From Cypionkella psychrotolerans (GTDB lineage: Bacteria > Pseudomonadota > Alphaproteobacteria > Rhodobacterales > Rhodobacteraceae): DNA of 64,000 nt. Location: positions 1-64,000 of the forward strand of contig NZ_LGIC01000091.1 of the NCBI RefSeq assembly GCF_001294535.1, read 5' to 3'. This document shows positions 7,780-16,998 of this stretch, piece by piece; position 1 is the stretch's first letter, and every line of letters starts with the position of its first letter. A program made the translations under genes and the position numbers. The notes below the pieces were generated by a model. The model saw only the letters and a program-made list of their open reading frames with translations, was not told the DNA's origin and searched no databases.

Positions 7780-8910
7780 ATGACCCATAATCCGATCCGC
7801 CCTTGGCGCAACATCGAACGGCGGGTGTCGCGGCAGATCCGCGTTGGCAAGGTCTTGGTCGGCGGCGATGCGCCGATTTCGGTGCAGACGATGACCAACA
7901 CTCTGACCACCGATGTCGCGGCGACGATTGAGCAGATTCAGCGCTGTGCGGTGGCCGGCGCGGATATTGTGCGGGTCTCGACCCCGGATGAGGGCAGCAC
8001 CTTTGCGTTGCGGGAAATCGTGCGGGAAAGTCCGGTGCCGATCGTCGCCGACATCCATTTCCACTATAAACGCGCGATTGAAGCCGCCGAGGCGGGGGCG
8101 GCCTGTCTGCGCATCAACCCTGGCAATATCGGTAATGCGCAACGGGTGCGCGATGTGGTGCAGGCGGCGAAGGATCACGGCTGCTCAATCCGCATTGGGG
8201 TCAACGCCGGGTCGTTGGAAAAGCATCTGCTGGATAAATATGGCGAACCCTGCCCGGATGCGATGGTGGAAAGCGGCATGGATCATATCCGGCTGCTGCT
8301 GGACAATGATTTCCACGAGTTCAAGATTTCTGTGAAGGCGTCAGACGTGTTCATGGCTGCCGCAGCTTATCAGCAACTGGCGATGGCCACCGATGCACCG
8401 ATTCATCTTGGGATTACTGAGGCCGGGGGGCTTGTGTCTGGCACGGTGAAATCGGCGATTGGGCTTGGCAATCTGCTCTGGTCAGGGATTGGCGATACCA
8501 TTCGGGTCAGCCTCTCGGCCGATCCGGTCGAGGAGGTCAAGGTCGGCTTTGAGATTCTGAAATCGCTTGGCCTGCGCCATCGCGGCGTGACGATCATCTC
8601 TTGCCCCTCCTGCGCGCGGCAGGGGTTTGATGTGATCAAGACGGTTTCGGCGCTGGAGGATCGCTTGGCGCATATCACCACGTCTTTGAGCCTGTCGATC
8701 ATCGGTTGCGTGGTGAATGGGCCGGGAGAGGCGTTGATGACCGATATTGGCTTCACCGGCGGCGGGGCGGGGTCAGGCATGGTCTATCTCGCGGGCAAGC
8801 AGCATCACAAACTGGGCAACGAAGGTATGGTCGATCACATCGTCGAGCTGGTTGAGAAAAAGGCGGCGGAGATTGAGGCGGCGGAGGCTGAAGCCGCTCA
8901 ACCTGTTTAA
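7780..8910 (+). CDS. ispG: 4-hydroxy-3-methylbut-2-enyl diphosphate synthase
   Basis: IspG (GcpE) reduces methylerythritol cyclodiphosphate to HMBPP, the penultimate step of the non-mevalonate isoprenoid pathway, using a 4Fe-4S cluster. The 376-residue protein has the three cluster cysteines in [12 protein letters not shown] (Cys275, Cys278) and [11 protein letters not shown] (Cys310), with the Glu of NGPGE as fourth ligand. The TIM-barrel part shows [12 protein letters not shown] and [10 protein letters not shown]. It is the two-domain bacterial form with no inserted domain. GGAG lies before the ATG. Confidence 0.96.
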   Translation: MTHNPIRPWRNIERRVSRQIRVGKVLVGGDAPISVQTMTNTLTTDVAATIEQIQRCAVAGADIVRVSTPDEGSTFALREIVRESPVPIVADIHFHYKRAIEAAEAGAACLRINPGNIGNAQRVRDVVQAAKDHGCSIRIGVNAGSLEKHLLDKYGEPCPDAMVESGMDHIRLLLDNDFHEFKISVKASDVFMAAAAYQQLAMATDAPIHLGITEAGGLVSGTVKSAIGLGNLLWSGIGDTIRVSLSADPVEEVKVGFEILKSLGLRHRGVTIISCPSCARQGFDVIKTVSALEDRLAHITTSLSLSIIGCVVNGPGEALMTDIGFTGGGAGSGMVYLAGKQHHKLGNEGMVDHIVELVEKKAAEIEAAEAEAAQPV

Positions 8911-8932
8911 GCCTGCGCTCTTGGCCTCTGGC

Positions 8933-9027
8933 GAGCGGGGGTTTCACACCCCCGCGCTGCATTGCTGAAGCAGCAATGCAGCTTCCCCCGTGGGATATTT
9001 GTGCACAGAGGATGGCAATTTTAGATA
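8933..9027. repeat. Dispersed intergenic repeat, copy B
   Basis: This copy has the same block order as 2075-2141: hairpin GCGGGGG (8935-8941) / CCCCCGC (8949-8955), then a GGATATTT block near 8993 and AATTTTAGATAA near 9017. Between the blocks it carries an extra strong hairpin at 8956-8982. It lies between two convergent genes. Confidence 0.6.
8956..8982. terminator. Strong hairpin between convergent ispG and dsbA-like genes
   Basis: GCTGCATTGCTG and CAGCAATGCAGC form a perfect 12-bp stem with a 3-base loop (AAG). It lies 45 bases after the ispG stop and 57 bases after the stop of the opposite gene, so it can serve both strands. No clean T-run is present. Confidence 0.6.
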
Positions 9028-9039
9028 AATTTTAGAGGC

Positions 9040-9786
9040 TTAGCTTTTCCGCTCGGACGCGACGATCTGTTGCATGCCGTCCAACGGCACATAGCCGCGC
9101 AGCATTTGGCTGTCGATCACGAAGGTCGGCGTGCCGCTGATCGCCATTTTGGTGCCAAGCTCTTGATTGGCCGCGATCACGGCGCTGACTTCGGGCGAAG
9201 CCATTTTGTCGAGCACGGGTTTCGCGTCAAAGCCCAGATCTGTTGCAAGGCGGCCCAAGGTTTCGGCATCGGGGGCACCGCGCAGGGTGATCAGCGCGTC
9301 GTGGGCTTTCTTATAGGCGTCGTTGCCGTGCAGTTGCAGCACCGCGATGGCAAAGCGGGCGGAGGTGACGGAATCGTCGCCCAAGATCGGGTATTCCTTC
9401 AGCACCAGACGGATGTTGCCGTCGGCTTTCACCAGATCTTCGACCTCTTGATAGGCCTTGCGGCAATAGCCACAGCGGTAATCCATGAATTCGACCATGG
9501 TGATATCGCCATCGGGATTGCCGCCAACCCATGAGGCTTGATCGGCGAAAAGGTCAGCTTTGTGGTCGATCACCAACTGCTTGTCGCTGGCCTGCTCGGC
9601 CTGCGCTTGACGGTCTTGCAGCACGTTCATTGCCTCGACCAGCACTTCGGGGTTCTCGATCAGATAGGCTTTGACCTCGGCGCGGAACGCGGTGCGCTCG
9701 GACTCGGTCATTGAGTCGATGCCTCCGGCGAGGCTGGGGGCGGCAAGGGTACAGGTCAGCAGGGCAGCAATCAGGGGCAGGCGCAT
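9040..9786 (-). CDS. DsbA-family thiol:disulfide oxidoreductase
   Basis: The product has 248 residues from the ATG at 9786, where a signal peptide begins (MRLPLIAALLTCTLAAPSLA). The thioredoxin-fold domain contains the redox motif CGYC in MVEFMDYRCGYCRKAY, and the cis-Pro loop SGTPTFVI. An N-terminal helical region (VKAYLIENPEVLVEAMNVLQ) resembles the Com1/ScsC-type DsbA proteins of alphaproteobacteria, which form or isomerise disulfides in the periplasm. A longer reading from 9864 would hide the signal peptide and is unlikely. The gene is divergent from the aminotransferase. Confidence 0.88.
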   Translation of the reverse strand: MRLPLIAALLTCTLAAPSLAGGIDSMTESERTAFRAEVKAYLIENPEVLVEAMNVLQDRQAQAEQASDKQLVIDHKADLFADQASWVGGNPDGDITMVEFMDYRCGYCRKAYQEVEDLVKADGNIRLVLKEYPILGDDSVTSARFAIAVLQLHGNDAYKKAHDALITLRGAPDAETLGRLATDLGFDAKPVLDKMASPEVSAVIAANQELGTKMAISGTPTFVIDSQMLRGYVPLDGMQQIVASERKS

Positions 9787-9877
9787 CAGGGAACCTCGGG
9801 CTGGGCCGGACGGGTCGGCCGGGGTTGACGAACGCCTTGTAGGCGGGACTATTGGGCACAACAATAGGGGCAGGGTG

Positions 9878-11020
9878 ATGGATAGATCAAGCCGGGGTCA
9901 GGTTGATCCCTTCATTGTGATGGATATGGTGGCGGAAGCCGCCGCCTTGGAGACTTTGGGGCGGCGGATTATTCATATGGAGGTGGGGCAGCCGTCCACT
10001 CCGGCACCGCAGGGCGCGATTGCGGCGCTGTCGGCGCGGATGGGGACCGAGGCTTTGGGCTATACCGTGTCGCTTGGTATCCCGGAATTGCGGGCGGGTA
10101 TCGCGGCATTATATCAACGCTGGTATGGGGTTACGCTGAACCCTGAGAGGGTGATTGTCACCGCAGGCTCATCCGGCGCGTTCCTGCTGGCTTTTACGGC
10201 GCTGTTTGAGGCAGGAGATCGGGTGGGCCTCGGCGAGCCGGGGTATCCATCGTATCGGCAGATTTTGAAGGCGCTGTCTTTGCAGCCGGTGGGCATTGCG
10301 ACGCGGGCGGAGAACCGCTTGCAGCCAGTGCCGGAGGATTTGGCGGGGGTCGAGATGAAGGGGCTGATCGTGGCCTCGCCAGGGAATCCGTCGGGGACGA
10401 TGCTGTCCAAATCCGCCTTGGCCGATCTGATCGGATATGCGCATCAGCGGGAGATCAGCTTTGTCTCGGATGAGATTTACCACGGGCTGCATTACGGCGA
10501 GCGGGCGCATTCGGCGCTGGAGATCAGCGATGATGTCTATGTGATCAACTCGTTTTCGAAGTATTTCAGCATGACCGGCTGGCGGGTGGGCTGGATGGTG
10601 GTGCCAGAGGATCATATTCGCACGGTCGAGCGGTTGGCGCAGAACATGTTCATCTGCGCGCCGCATGTGTCTCAGGTGGCGGCACTGGCTGCGCTGGATT
10701 GCGTCGAGGAGATGGAGGCCAATCGTGCGGTTTATGCCGAGAACCGTCGGTTGATGCTGGAAGGTCTGCCGCGCGCGGGGTTTGACAAGATCGCGCCGCC
10801 GGATGGGGCGTTTTATATCTATGCCGATGTCAGCGACTTCACCGATGACAGCTTGGGCTTTGCGCGCGATATTCTGCACAAGGCAGGGGTGGCGGTGACG
10901 CCGGGGTTGGATTTTGACCCGGTGCGCGGCGCGCAGACCTTGCGGTTTTCCTATGCGCGCGGCACGGCGGATATTGTCGAAGGGCTGGAGCGATTGGCCG
11001 CGTATATGGCGCAAAGGTGA
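9878..11020 (+). CDS. Class I/II PLP aminotransferase
   Basis: The 380-residue protein has fold-type I motifs. These are VGQPSTPAPQGAI near the N-terminus, ASPGNPSGTML (substrate/cofactor Asn), SDEIYHGLHYG (Asp binding the PLP ring nitrogen), and SFSKYFSMTGWRVGWMV with the Schiff-base lysine. A C-terminal FYIYADVSDFT and LRFSYARG supply the carboxylate Arg. It should transfer amino groups between an amino acid and a 2-oxo acid; the specificity is unknown, and aspartate, alanine or aromatic donors are all possible. I use the ATG at 9878 (AGGGGCAGGG upstream) rather than the longer frame from 9671, which would overlap the divergent gene. Confidence 0.87.
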   Translation: MDRSSRGQVDPFIVMDMVAEAAALETLGRRIIHMEVGQPSTPAPQGAIAALSARMGTEALGYTVSLGIPELRAGIAALYQRWYGVTLNPERVIVTAGSSGAFLLAFTALFEAGDRVGLGEPGYPSYRQILKALSLQPVGIATRAENRLQPVPEDLAGVEMKGLIVASPGNPSGTMLSKSALADLIGYAHQREISFVSDEIYHGLHYGERAHSALEISDDVYVINSFSKYFSMTGWRVGWMVVPEDHIRTVERLAQNMFICAPHVSQVAALAALDCVEEMEANRAVYAENRRLMLEGLPRAGFDKIAPPDGAFYIYADVSDFTDDSLGFARDILHKAGVAVTPGLDFDPVRGAQTLRFSYARGTADIVEGLERLAAYMAQR

Positions 11021-11030
11021 GTTCCTTTTT

Positions 11031-11071
11031 GCCTCCGGCGGGGATATTTAGGCCAAGATGAAAGCGCTTTT
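11031..11071 (+). repeat. Dispersed intergenic repeat, copy C, overlapping the amidase start
   Basis: The block CCTCCGGCGGGGATATTTAG followed by GCCAAGATGA is identical over 31 bases to the inverse copy at 48445-48477. It runs on as AAGCGCTTTTTAG, like the AAAGC..TTTTAG tail of copy A. Its ATG at 11058 is the start codon of the next gene. Confidence 0.75.
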
Positions 11072-12266
11072 TAGTCTTATCTTACTGATCTGCGCGCTGG
11101 CCTTTGCGGGCCAGGGTCGGGCGCAGCAATTGTCGGGTTTGGCGAAATTTAACCCCGGCGCGTCTGAAATTGCAGACGCGGGATCGGGTGTGCAGATTGA
11201 TCTTGGCCTCTCGCAAGCGGTGCCGTGGCGGGTGCGGGTGCTGGATGATCCGGCGCGGCTGGTGGTGGATTTCCGCGAGGTGGATTGGACCGGGCTGGCT
11301 GATATGCCCTTGGACAGCAAAGCGGTTGTGGCCTTGCGGGCCGGGGTGTTTCGCCCCGGCTGGTCGCGGTTGGTGATCGAGCTTGCGGGGCCGATGCAGC
11401 TGACGTCTGCCGAGATGCGCACCAGCGGCGCTGTTGGCGTGCATCTGCGGTTGGAGCCTGCGACCGAGGCCGCCTTTGCAGCGCTTGCGGCTTTACCTGA
11501 GCCTGCTGATTGGACCTTGCCAAAGCCTGTCGATCTGCCCGCAGCACCGGTGAAGAAGGATGGCAAGCTGGTGGTGGTGCTTGACCCCGGCCATGGCGGC
11601 ATTGATCCAGGGGCTGAGAGCGACGGGCAGAACGAGAAAACCTTGGTGCTGACATTTGCGCGCGAGTTGAAAGAAGCCCTGGTGCGCGATGGCGGTTTTG
11701 ACGTGGTGATGACACGGGACGAGGATGTGTTCGTGCCGCTGGAGACCCGGATTTCCATTGCGCATCAGGCGGGTGCGGATGTGTTCCTGGCGCTGCATGC
11801 CGATGCGATTGCCGAGGGTGATGCGGTGGGGGCGACGATCTATAGCCTGTCTGCGGACGCCAGCGATGCGGCCTCGGCAGCTTTGGCGGAGCGTCATGAC
11901 CGTGATGATTTGCTGGCTGGGGTTGATCTGACGCAGCAAGACGATCTGGTGGCCGAGGTGCTGATGGATATGGCGCGCACTGACACCAGCCCGCGCACCG
12001 AACGGCTGGCGATGGCGTTGGAGGCGGCGATCAAGGCGCAGGGGTTGAAAATGCACCGCCACCCCCGGCAGCAGGCGAGTTTTTCGGTGCTGAAATCGGC
12101 GGATATTCCTTCCGTCTTGCTTGAGCTGGGATTTTTGTCGTCCGAGCGTGACCTGAAACGGTTGGACGATCCGAAATGGCGGGCGAAGATGGCGCAGGCT
12201 TTGGTTTCGGCGTTGAAGGCTTGGGCCAAGCAGGATGCGGGCCTGCAGGCTTTGCCGTTGAAATAG
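11058..12266 (+). CDS. amiC: N-acetylmuramoyl-L-alanine amidase with AMIN domain
   Basis: This zinc enzyme cuts the amide bond between N-acetylmuramic acid and the peptide, separating daughter cells. The 402-residue protein has a signal peptide (MKALFSLILLICALAFAGQG), an AMIN domain (about 25-135, VPWRVRVLDDPARLVVDFRE) for peptidoglycan or divisome binding, and an Amidase_3 domain from about 172. Metal and catalytic motifs are LDPGHGGIDPGAES, NEKTLVLTFA (Glu), LALHADA (His) and LLELGFLSS (Glu). The start codon and first codons lie inside a dispersed intergenic repeat, and no other start would preserve the signal peptide. PBP1A follows, so the pair probably serves envelope growth. Confidence 0.92.
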   Translation: MKALFSLILLICALAFAGQGRAQQLSGLAKFNPGASEIADAGSGVQIDLGLSQAVPWRVRVLDDPARLVVDFREVDWTGLADMPLDSKAVVALRAGVFRPGWSRLVIELAGPMQLTSAEMRTSGAVGVHLRLEPATEAAFAALAALPEPADWTLPKPVDLPAAPVKKDGKLVVVLDPGHGGIDPGAESDGQNEKTLVLTFARELKEALVRDGGFDVVMTRDEDVFVPLETRISIAHQAGADVFLALHADAIAEGDAVGATIYSLSADASDAASAALAERHDRDDLLAGVDLTQQDDLVAEVLMDMARTDTSPRTERLAMALEAAIKAQGLKMHRHPRQQASFSVLKSADIPSVLLELGFLSSERDLKRLDDPKWRAKMAQALVSALKAWAKQDAGLQALPLK

Positions 12267-12378
12267 CCTTGACGACTGGCAGCACTTCGCCCGGATTGAA
12301 AAATCGCAGCGGAGTGTTTTGACCTTTCCGCCCGCCCGCGTGTATAAGCGCGCGTGCGCGGGCAGAGGGCCGGACGCA

Positions 12379-14946
12379 GTGACGGGAATGACAGGCGTGC
12401 TCAGGTTTATCGGCTCTTTCTTCGGGGGCATTTTCACGACGATCACGCTTGGTCTGTTGTTCGGCGCTTTGACTCTGGGCGCGGTGTTTTGGATGTATTC
12501 GGCGGACCTGCCGAGCCATGAAAGCCTTGCGCAATATTCGCCGCCCACCATCAGCCGGATTTATTCCGGCGAGGGCCGGATCATTGACGAATTCGCCAAG
12601 GAACGCCGGTTGTTCGTGCCGATCGAGGATATTCCGGTGCTGGTGCGCGATGCGTTCATCTCGGCGGAAGACAAGCATTTCTACACCCACAAGGGCTATG
12701 ATGTGCAGGGCATGATCTCGGCGGCTTGGGATGCGATCAAATCGCGTGGCAAGAACACCCGGGGGGCGTCCACCATTACCCAGCAGGTGATGAAGAACTT
12801 CCTGCTCGATGGATCGCGGTCGGTTGAGCGCAAGGTCAAGGAATTGATTCTGGCATCTAGGCTGGAGCAAACGCTGTCAAAGGATAAGATCCTTGAGCTC
12901 TATCTGAACGAGATTTTCCTTGGCCAGAATTCCTACGGGGTGGCGGCTGCCGCGCAGACTTATTTCAATAAATCGCTGGATCAACTGAGCCCCGCCGAGG
13001 CTGCAACCTTGGCTTCGATGCCGAAAGCGCCCAGCGATTACAATCCGGTGACGCAGAAAGAACGCCTGACAACCCGGCGGAACTATGTGCTGAATGAGAT
13101 GTTCCAGAACGGCTATATCGACGAGGCCAGCTATAACGAGGCCAAGGATGAGCCGCTGAAATCGGTACAAAACGGCGATTACCCGGCGTTCCGCGAGGCT
13201 TTGCCGCCGCGTGATTACTTCACCGATGAAATTCGGCGTCAGTTGTCGGGGACGTTCGGCGAGGAAGAATTCTTCGGTGGTGGCTTGTCGATCCGCGCCA
13301 CTGCCGACCCGGAATTGCAGGAAATCGCCGCTGTCGCCCTACGCCGGGGGCTAGAAAAATACGACCGCAATCAGGGCGTTTGGCGTGGCACGGGTAAGAC
13401 CGTTCCGACCGAGGTTTTGGGGGATGAGTCGGCTTGGCGCAAAGCTTTGTCCGAGGTCAACGACATGCCGCGCGATGTGACAGGCTGGCATGTCGCCGTG
13501 GTGCTGTCTTTGGGCGAAGCCACCGCCGAGGTCGGGATTGAGGGCGTGGATGGCACGCAGGAAATCCCCGCCAATGACGTGACTTGGGCGCGCAAGCGGC
13601 TGGAAGGCGGCAAGCTGGGCAAGAAGGCCCGCGTGCCTGCCGATCTGGTCAGCGTCGGCGATGTCGTCATGGTGCGGCAGGTGACCGACGACAAGACCGG
13701 CGAATTTGTGCGCTGGTCTTTGCGGCAGGTGCCGGAGGTGCAGGGCGGGTTCATGGCGATGGACGTGAACACCGGCCGCGTCATGGCGATGCAGGGCGGC
13801 TTCAGCTATCAATCCTCGGTGTTCAACCGCGCGACGCAAGCCACACGGCAGCCGGGTTCCAGCTTCAAGCCGTTCGTCTATGCCGCAGCCTTGGATTCGG
13901 GTTTCACCCCCGCCACCATCATCGTCGATGCGCCGATTGAGGTGGAAACCCCGCAAGGCTTGTGGACGCCAAAGAACTCCACCAACAAATTCTATGGCCC
14001 CACCCCGATGCGCACCGGGATTGAGCAGTCGCGTAACCTGATGACGGTGCGGATCGCGCAGGAAATCGGCATGCCGCTGGTGGCGAGCTATGCCGAAAAG
14101 TTTGGCGTTTACAAACCGATGCAGCCATTCCTCGCCAACGCCTTGGGTGCGCAGGAAACCACGCTTTATAAAATGGTCGCCGCCTATGCGATGTTCGCCA
14201 ATGGTGGGGAACGGGTGGAGCCGACGCTGGTTGACCGCGTGCAAGACCGTTACGGCAAGACCATCTACCGCCACGATCAGCGCAAATGCGAGGATTGTAA
14301 TTCTCCACGCCTGCCCAAAGGCGACGGCGTGAAGATCGATAGCAACCGCGAACGCGTGATGGATGCGATCACCGCCTATCAGCTGACCTCGATGATGCAG
14401 GGGGTTATTCAGCGCGGTTCTGGCACTGGGGTAAAGCTGCCGGTTCCTGTGGCTGGCAAGACCGGGACGACCAACGACGCGAAGGATGTGTGGTTCATCG
14501 GCTATACCTCGAACACCGTGGCGGGCTGCTATATGGGCTTTGATCAGCCGCGCACCTTGGGGCCGGGGGCGTTTGGCGGCACATTGTGCGTGCCGATCTT
14601 TCAGGAATTCATGAAAGAGGTGGTCAAGCGCCGCGGTGGCACCACGTTCAAAGTGCCGCCGGGCGGCTATTTCCAGAATATCGACCGCTTTACGGGTGCG
14701 CTTTTGGGCCCGGATGCGTCCGGTGCCAATGTGGTCGCCGAATACTTCCGCGAAGGCGAAGAGCCGCTGTTCGCCTTGGGTGAAATCATCGACGGCGGCT
14801 TTGCGATGGGATCAAACCTGCCGCTGTTTGCCAATGGCGAAAGTGATATTGGCGGCTCGGATACGGTGACCACTTCGGACGGCCAGACGAAATCGGTGCC
14901 GAAGAAGGCGAATTTCGGTACGCTTTCGTCCGGCGGGCTGTATTAG
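12379..14946 (+). CDS. mrcA: Penicillin-binding protein 1A (bifunctional class A PBP)
   Basis: The enzyme polymerises lipid II and cross-links peptidoglycan. About 855 residues contain an N-terminal membrane anchor (FIGSFFGGIFTTITLGLLFG), a GT51 glycosyltransferase domain with SAEDKHFYTHKGYD and RGASTITQQVMKNF, a PBP1A-type OB insert, and a transpeptidase domain with PGSSFKPF (active-site Ser), EQSRNLMTV (SxN) and AGKTGTTND (KTG). The start is uncertain: GTG 12379 has AGAGGG 9 bases upstream, ATG 12388 is a close alternative, and a TTG further up is unlikely. It follows amiC by about 110 bases and is followed by prfB. Confidence 0.93.
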   Translation: MTGMTGVLRFIGSFFGGIFTTITLGLLFGALTLGAVFWMYSADLPSHESLAQYSPPTISRIYSGEGRIIDEFAKERRLFVPIEDIPVLVRDAFISAEDKHFYTHKGYDVQGMISAAWDAIKSRGKNTRGASTITQQVMKNFLLDGSRSVERKVKELILASRLEQTLSKDKILELYLNEIFLGQNSYGVAAAAQTYFNKSLDQLSPAEAATLASMPKAPSDYNPVTQKERLTTRRNYVLNEMFQNGYIDEASYNEAKDEPLKSVQNGDYPAFREALPPRDYFTDEIRRQLSGTFGEEEFFGGGLSIRATADPELQEIAAVALRRGLEKYDRNQGVWRGTGKTVPTEVLGDESAWRKALSEVNDMPRDVTGWHVAVVLSLGEATAEVGIEGVDGTQEIPANDVTWARKRLEGGKLGKKARVPADLVSVGDVVMVRQVTDDKTGEFVRWSLRQVPEVQGGFMAMDVNTGRVMAMQGGFSYQSSVFNRATQATRQPGSSFKPFVYAAALDSGFTPATIIVDAPIEVETPQGLWTPKNSTNKFYGPTPMRTGIEQSRNLMTVRIAQEIGMPLVASYAEKFGVYKPMQPFLANALGAQETTLYKMVAAYAMFANGGERVEPTLVDRVQDRYGKTIYRHDQRKCEDCNSPRLPKGDGVKIDSNRERVMDAITAYQLTSMMQGVIQRGSGTGVKLPVPVAGKTGTTNDAKDVWFIGYTSNTVAGCYMGFDQPRTLGPGAFGGTLCVPIFQEFMKEVVKRRGGTTFKVPPGGYFQNIDRFTGALLGPDASGANVVAEYFREGEEPLFALGEIIDGGFAMGSNLPLFANGESDIGGSDTVTTSDGQTKSVPKKANFGTLSSGGLY

Positions 14947-15012
14947 CGGCGCTTGCCGCTTGCCGCTGCCCACGCTATCACCCCGCCAAAGTCTACGAAG
15001 GAACTGCCGATC

Positions 15013-16140
15013 ATGCGCACCGAGACGCAATACAATGTCGATGCCATCACCAAATCTCTGCGCCTGCTCGGGCAGCGGATGGATTGGGAGACGGCTGCGC
15101 ATCGGTTGGAAGAATTCGACGCGATGATCGAGGCCCCCGATCTGTGGAACGACCCCGCCAAGGCGCAAAAGTTGATGCGCGCGCGGCAGGGTCTGTTGGA
15201 CCAGATGTCAACCTACCGCCTGATCGAATCTGGCCTGCGCGACAATGTCGAGTTGATTGAACTCGGTGAGGCTGAGGCCGATGAGGAGATCATCACCGAG
15301 GCCGAGGCGGCGCTGAAAGCTCTGGTAGAGCTTTCGGGGGCGAAAGAGTTGGAGGCTTTGCTGAATGGCGAGGCCGATGGTAATGATACGTTCTTGGAGA
15401 TCAACGCAGGTGCAGGGGGCACCGAGTCCTGCGATTGGGCGTCGATGCTCGCGCGGATGTATGTGCGGTGGGCCGAGAAAAAGGGTTATAAGGTTGAGTT
15501 GCAGTCGGAAAGTGCTGGGGATGAGACCGGCATCAAATCGGCAGGCTACAAGATTTCCGGGCTGAACGCCTACGGCTGGCTGAAATCGGAATCCGGTGTG
15601 CATCGTCTGGTGCGGATCAGCCCTTATGGCTCGGCCGACAAGCGGCAGACCTCTTTTGCCTCGGTCTGGGTCTATCCGGTGGTCGATGATAACATCGAGA
15701 TCGACATCCCCGACCGTGACATCCGCATCGACACCTATCGGTCGTCGGGGGCAGGCGGTCAGCACGTCAACACCACCGACTCGGCGGTGCGTATCACCCA
15801 CTTGCCGACCAATATCGTGGTGACCTCGTCGATGAAATCGCAGCACCAGAACCGTGAGGCCTGCATGAACGCTTTGCGCTCGCGGCTGTACCAGGTGGAG
15901 TTGGACAAGCGTAACGCCAGCATCAACGCGCAGCACGATGCCAAGGGCGACGCGGGCTGGGGCAACCAGATCCGCTCTTATGTGTTGCAGCCCTATCAGA
16001 TGGTGAAAGATCTGCGCACCGGGCATGAGACCAGCGATACTGGCGGTGTGCTGGATGGCGATCTGGACAAGTTCATGGCGGCGACGCTGGCGATGGACGT
16101 GGCCGGGAAATCCCGCGCAGAGGCCAATGCCGAGGATTAA
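15013..16140 (+). CDS. prfB: Peptide chain release factor 2
   Basis: RF2 ends translation at UGA and UAA. The 375-residue protein has the GGQ peptidyl-hydrolysis motif in SSGAGGQHVNTTDSAVR and the stop-codon region HRLVRISPYGSADKRQTSFA. Position SPF of E. coli reads SPY here, which I recall as common in alphaproteobacteria. The start is ATG 15013 (MRTETQYNVD), with AAGGA 10 bases upstream. The frame is continuous, so the programmed +1 frameshift of E. coli prfB is absent. It sits 66 bases after the PBP1A gene. Confidence 0.95.
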   Translation: MRTETQYNVDAITKSLRLLGQRMDWETAAHRLEEFDAMIEAPDLWNDPAKAQKLMRARQGLLDQMSTYRLIESGLRDNVELIELGEAEADEEIITEAEAALKALVELSGAKELEALLNGEADGNDTFLEINAGAGGTESCDWASMLARMYVRWAEKKGYKVELQSESAGDETGIKSAGYKISGLNAYGWLKSESGVHRLVRISPYGSADKRQTSFASVWVYPVVDDNIEIDIPDRDIRIDTYRSSGAGGQHVNTTDSAVRITHLPTNIVVTSSMKSQHQNREACMNALRSRLYQVELDKRNASINAQHDAKGDAGWGNQIRSYVLQPYQMVKDLRTGHETSDTGGVLDGDLDKFMAATLAMDVAGKSRAEANAED

Positions 16141-16224
16141 GATCGGCGCTTAATGCCTTGTCAAAAATACATCTTTCTGAAAGCGACCTTCCCCGCATAG
16201 GCTGATCAAAAGCGGGGGAGACGC

Positions 16225-16998
16225 ATGGAACAGAGCCAAGCCGACAGGCCAGAGGTGATGCATGTCGAGGTCAGTGATCTGGCGGCGGCCTTGCGCGCGG
16301 GCTGGCAGGACTTTCGGACCGCCCCGCAGTATGGACTGCTGTTCGCCTGCATCTACGTTATCGGCGGCTGGCTGATTTATTTCGCGCTGACCGGGACCGG
16401 GCAGCTGTGGTGGACCTTGCCCGCCGCTGCGGGCTTTCCGATTCTGGGGCCGTTCATCGCCTGCGGTCTTTATGACGTCTCGCGTCGGCTTGAGGCGGGC
16501 CTGCCGAGGGACCTTCACCAGACCTTGCTGGTGATCTTCCGGCAAAAAGATCGGCAAATCCCCTCGATGGCGGCAGTGATCGTGGTGTTCTTTCTATTCT
16601 GGAATTTCCTGTCGCATATGATCTTCGCGCTGTTTCTGGGCAATGCGGTGATGACCAATGTGTCGTCGTCGCTGGCGGTGTTTGCCTCGCCTGCGGGGCT
16701 GACCATGCTGGCGGTGGGCACAGCTGTGGGGGCGGCGTTTTCGACGCTGCTGTTCTGCCTGACGGTGGTCAGTCTGCCGATGCTGCTGGAGCGCGAGGTC
16801 GATTTTGTCACCGCGATGCTGACCTCGTTTGCGGTGGTGACCGAAAGCCCTGTGGTGATGTTGTGCTGGGGCGCGTTCATTGCGGCGGCGCTGTTTGTGG
16901 CGATGCTGCCGGGGTTTCTGGGGCTGTTCGTGGTGCTGCCTGTGCTGGGGCATGCCAGTTGGCATCTCTATCGCCGCGCGGTCAGTTGGAACGCCTGA
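16225..16998 (+). CDS. DUF2189 integral membrane protein
   Basis: The 257-residue protein has about six hydrophobic segments, among them LLFACIYVIGGWLIYFALTG, LPAAAGFPILGPFIACGLYD, MAAVIVVFFLFWNFLSHMIF and a glycine-rich C-terminal one, GFLGLFVVLPVLGHASWHLY. The pattern GPFIACGLYDVSRRLEAG is the mark of the DUF2189 family, whose function is not established. A GGGGGAG motif precedes the ATG. Its last 17 bases overlap the end of the convergent MFS gene, so any transcriptional stop for either gene must lie inside the other's coding sequence. Confidence 0.82.
   Translation: MEQSQADRPEVMHVEVSDLAAALRAGWQDFRTAPQYGLLFACIYVIGGWLIYFALTGTGQLWWTLPAAAGFPILGPFIACGLYDVSRRLEAGLPRDLHQTLLVIFRQKDRQIPSMAAVIVVFFLFWNFLSHMIFALFLGNAVMTNVSSSLAVFASPAGLTMLAVGTAVGAAFSTLLFCLTVVSLPMLLEREVDFVTAMLTSFAVVTESPVVMLCWGAFIAAALFVAMLPGFLGLFVVLPVLGHASWHLYRRAVSWNA

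Noticed and set aside
9671-9877. Longer N-terminus for the class I aminotransferase
   Set aside because: It would run through the start of the divergent DsbA-like gene, and the added residues show no family similarity.
12319-12378. TTG start for the PBP1A gene at 12319
   Set aside because: It would add a basic, non-family tail and lacks a ribosome site; GTG 12379 or ATG 12388 is better.
14953-15012. Earlier start or a programmed frameshift for prfB
   Set aside because: The frame is continuous from the conserved MRTETQ start, with no in-frame TGA near codon 25, so no frameshift control is present.
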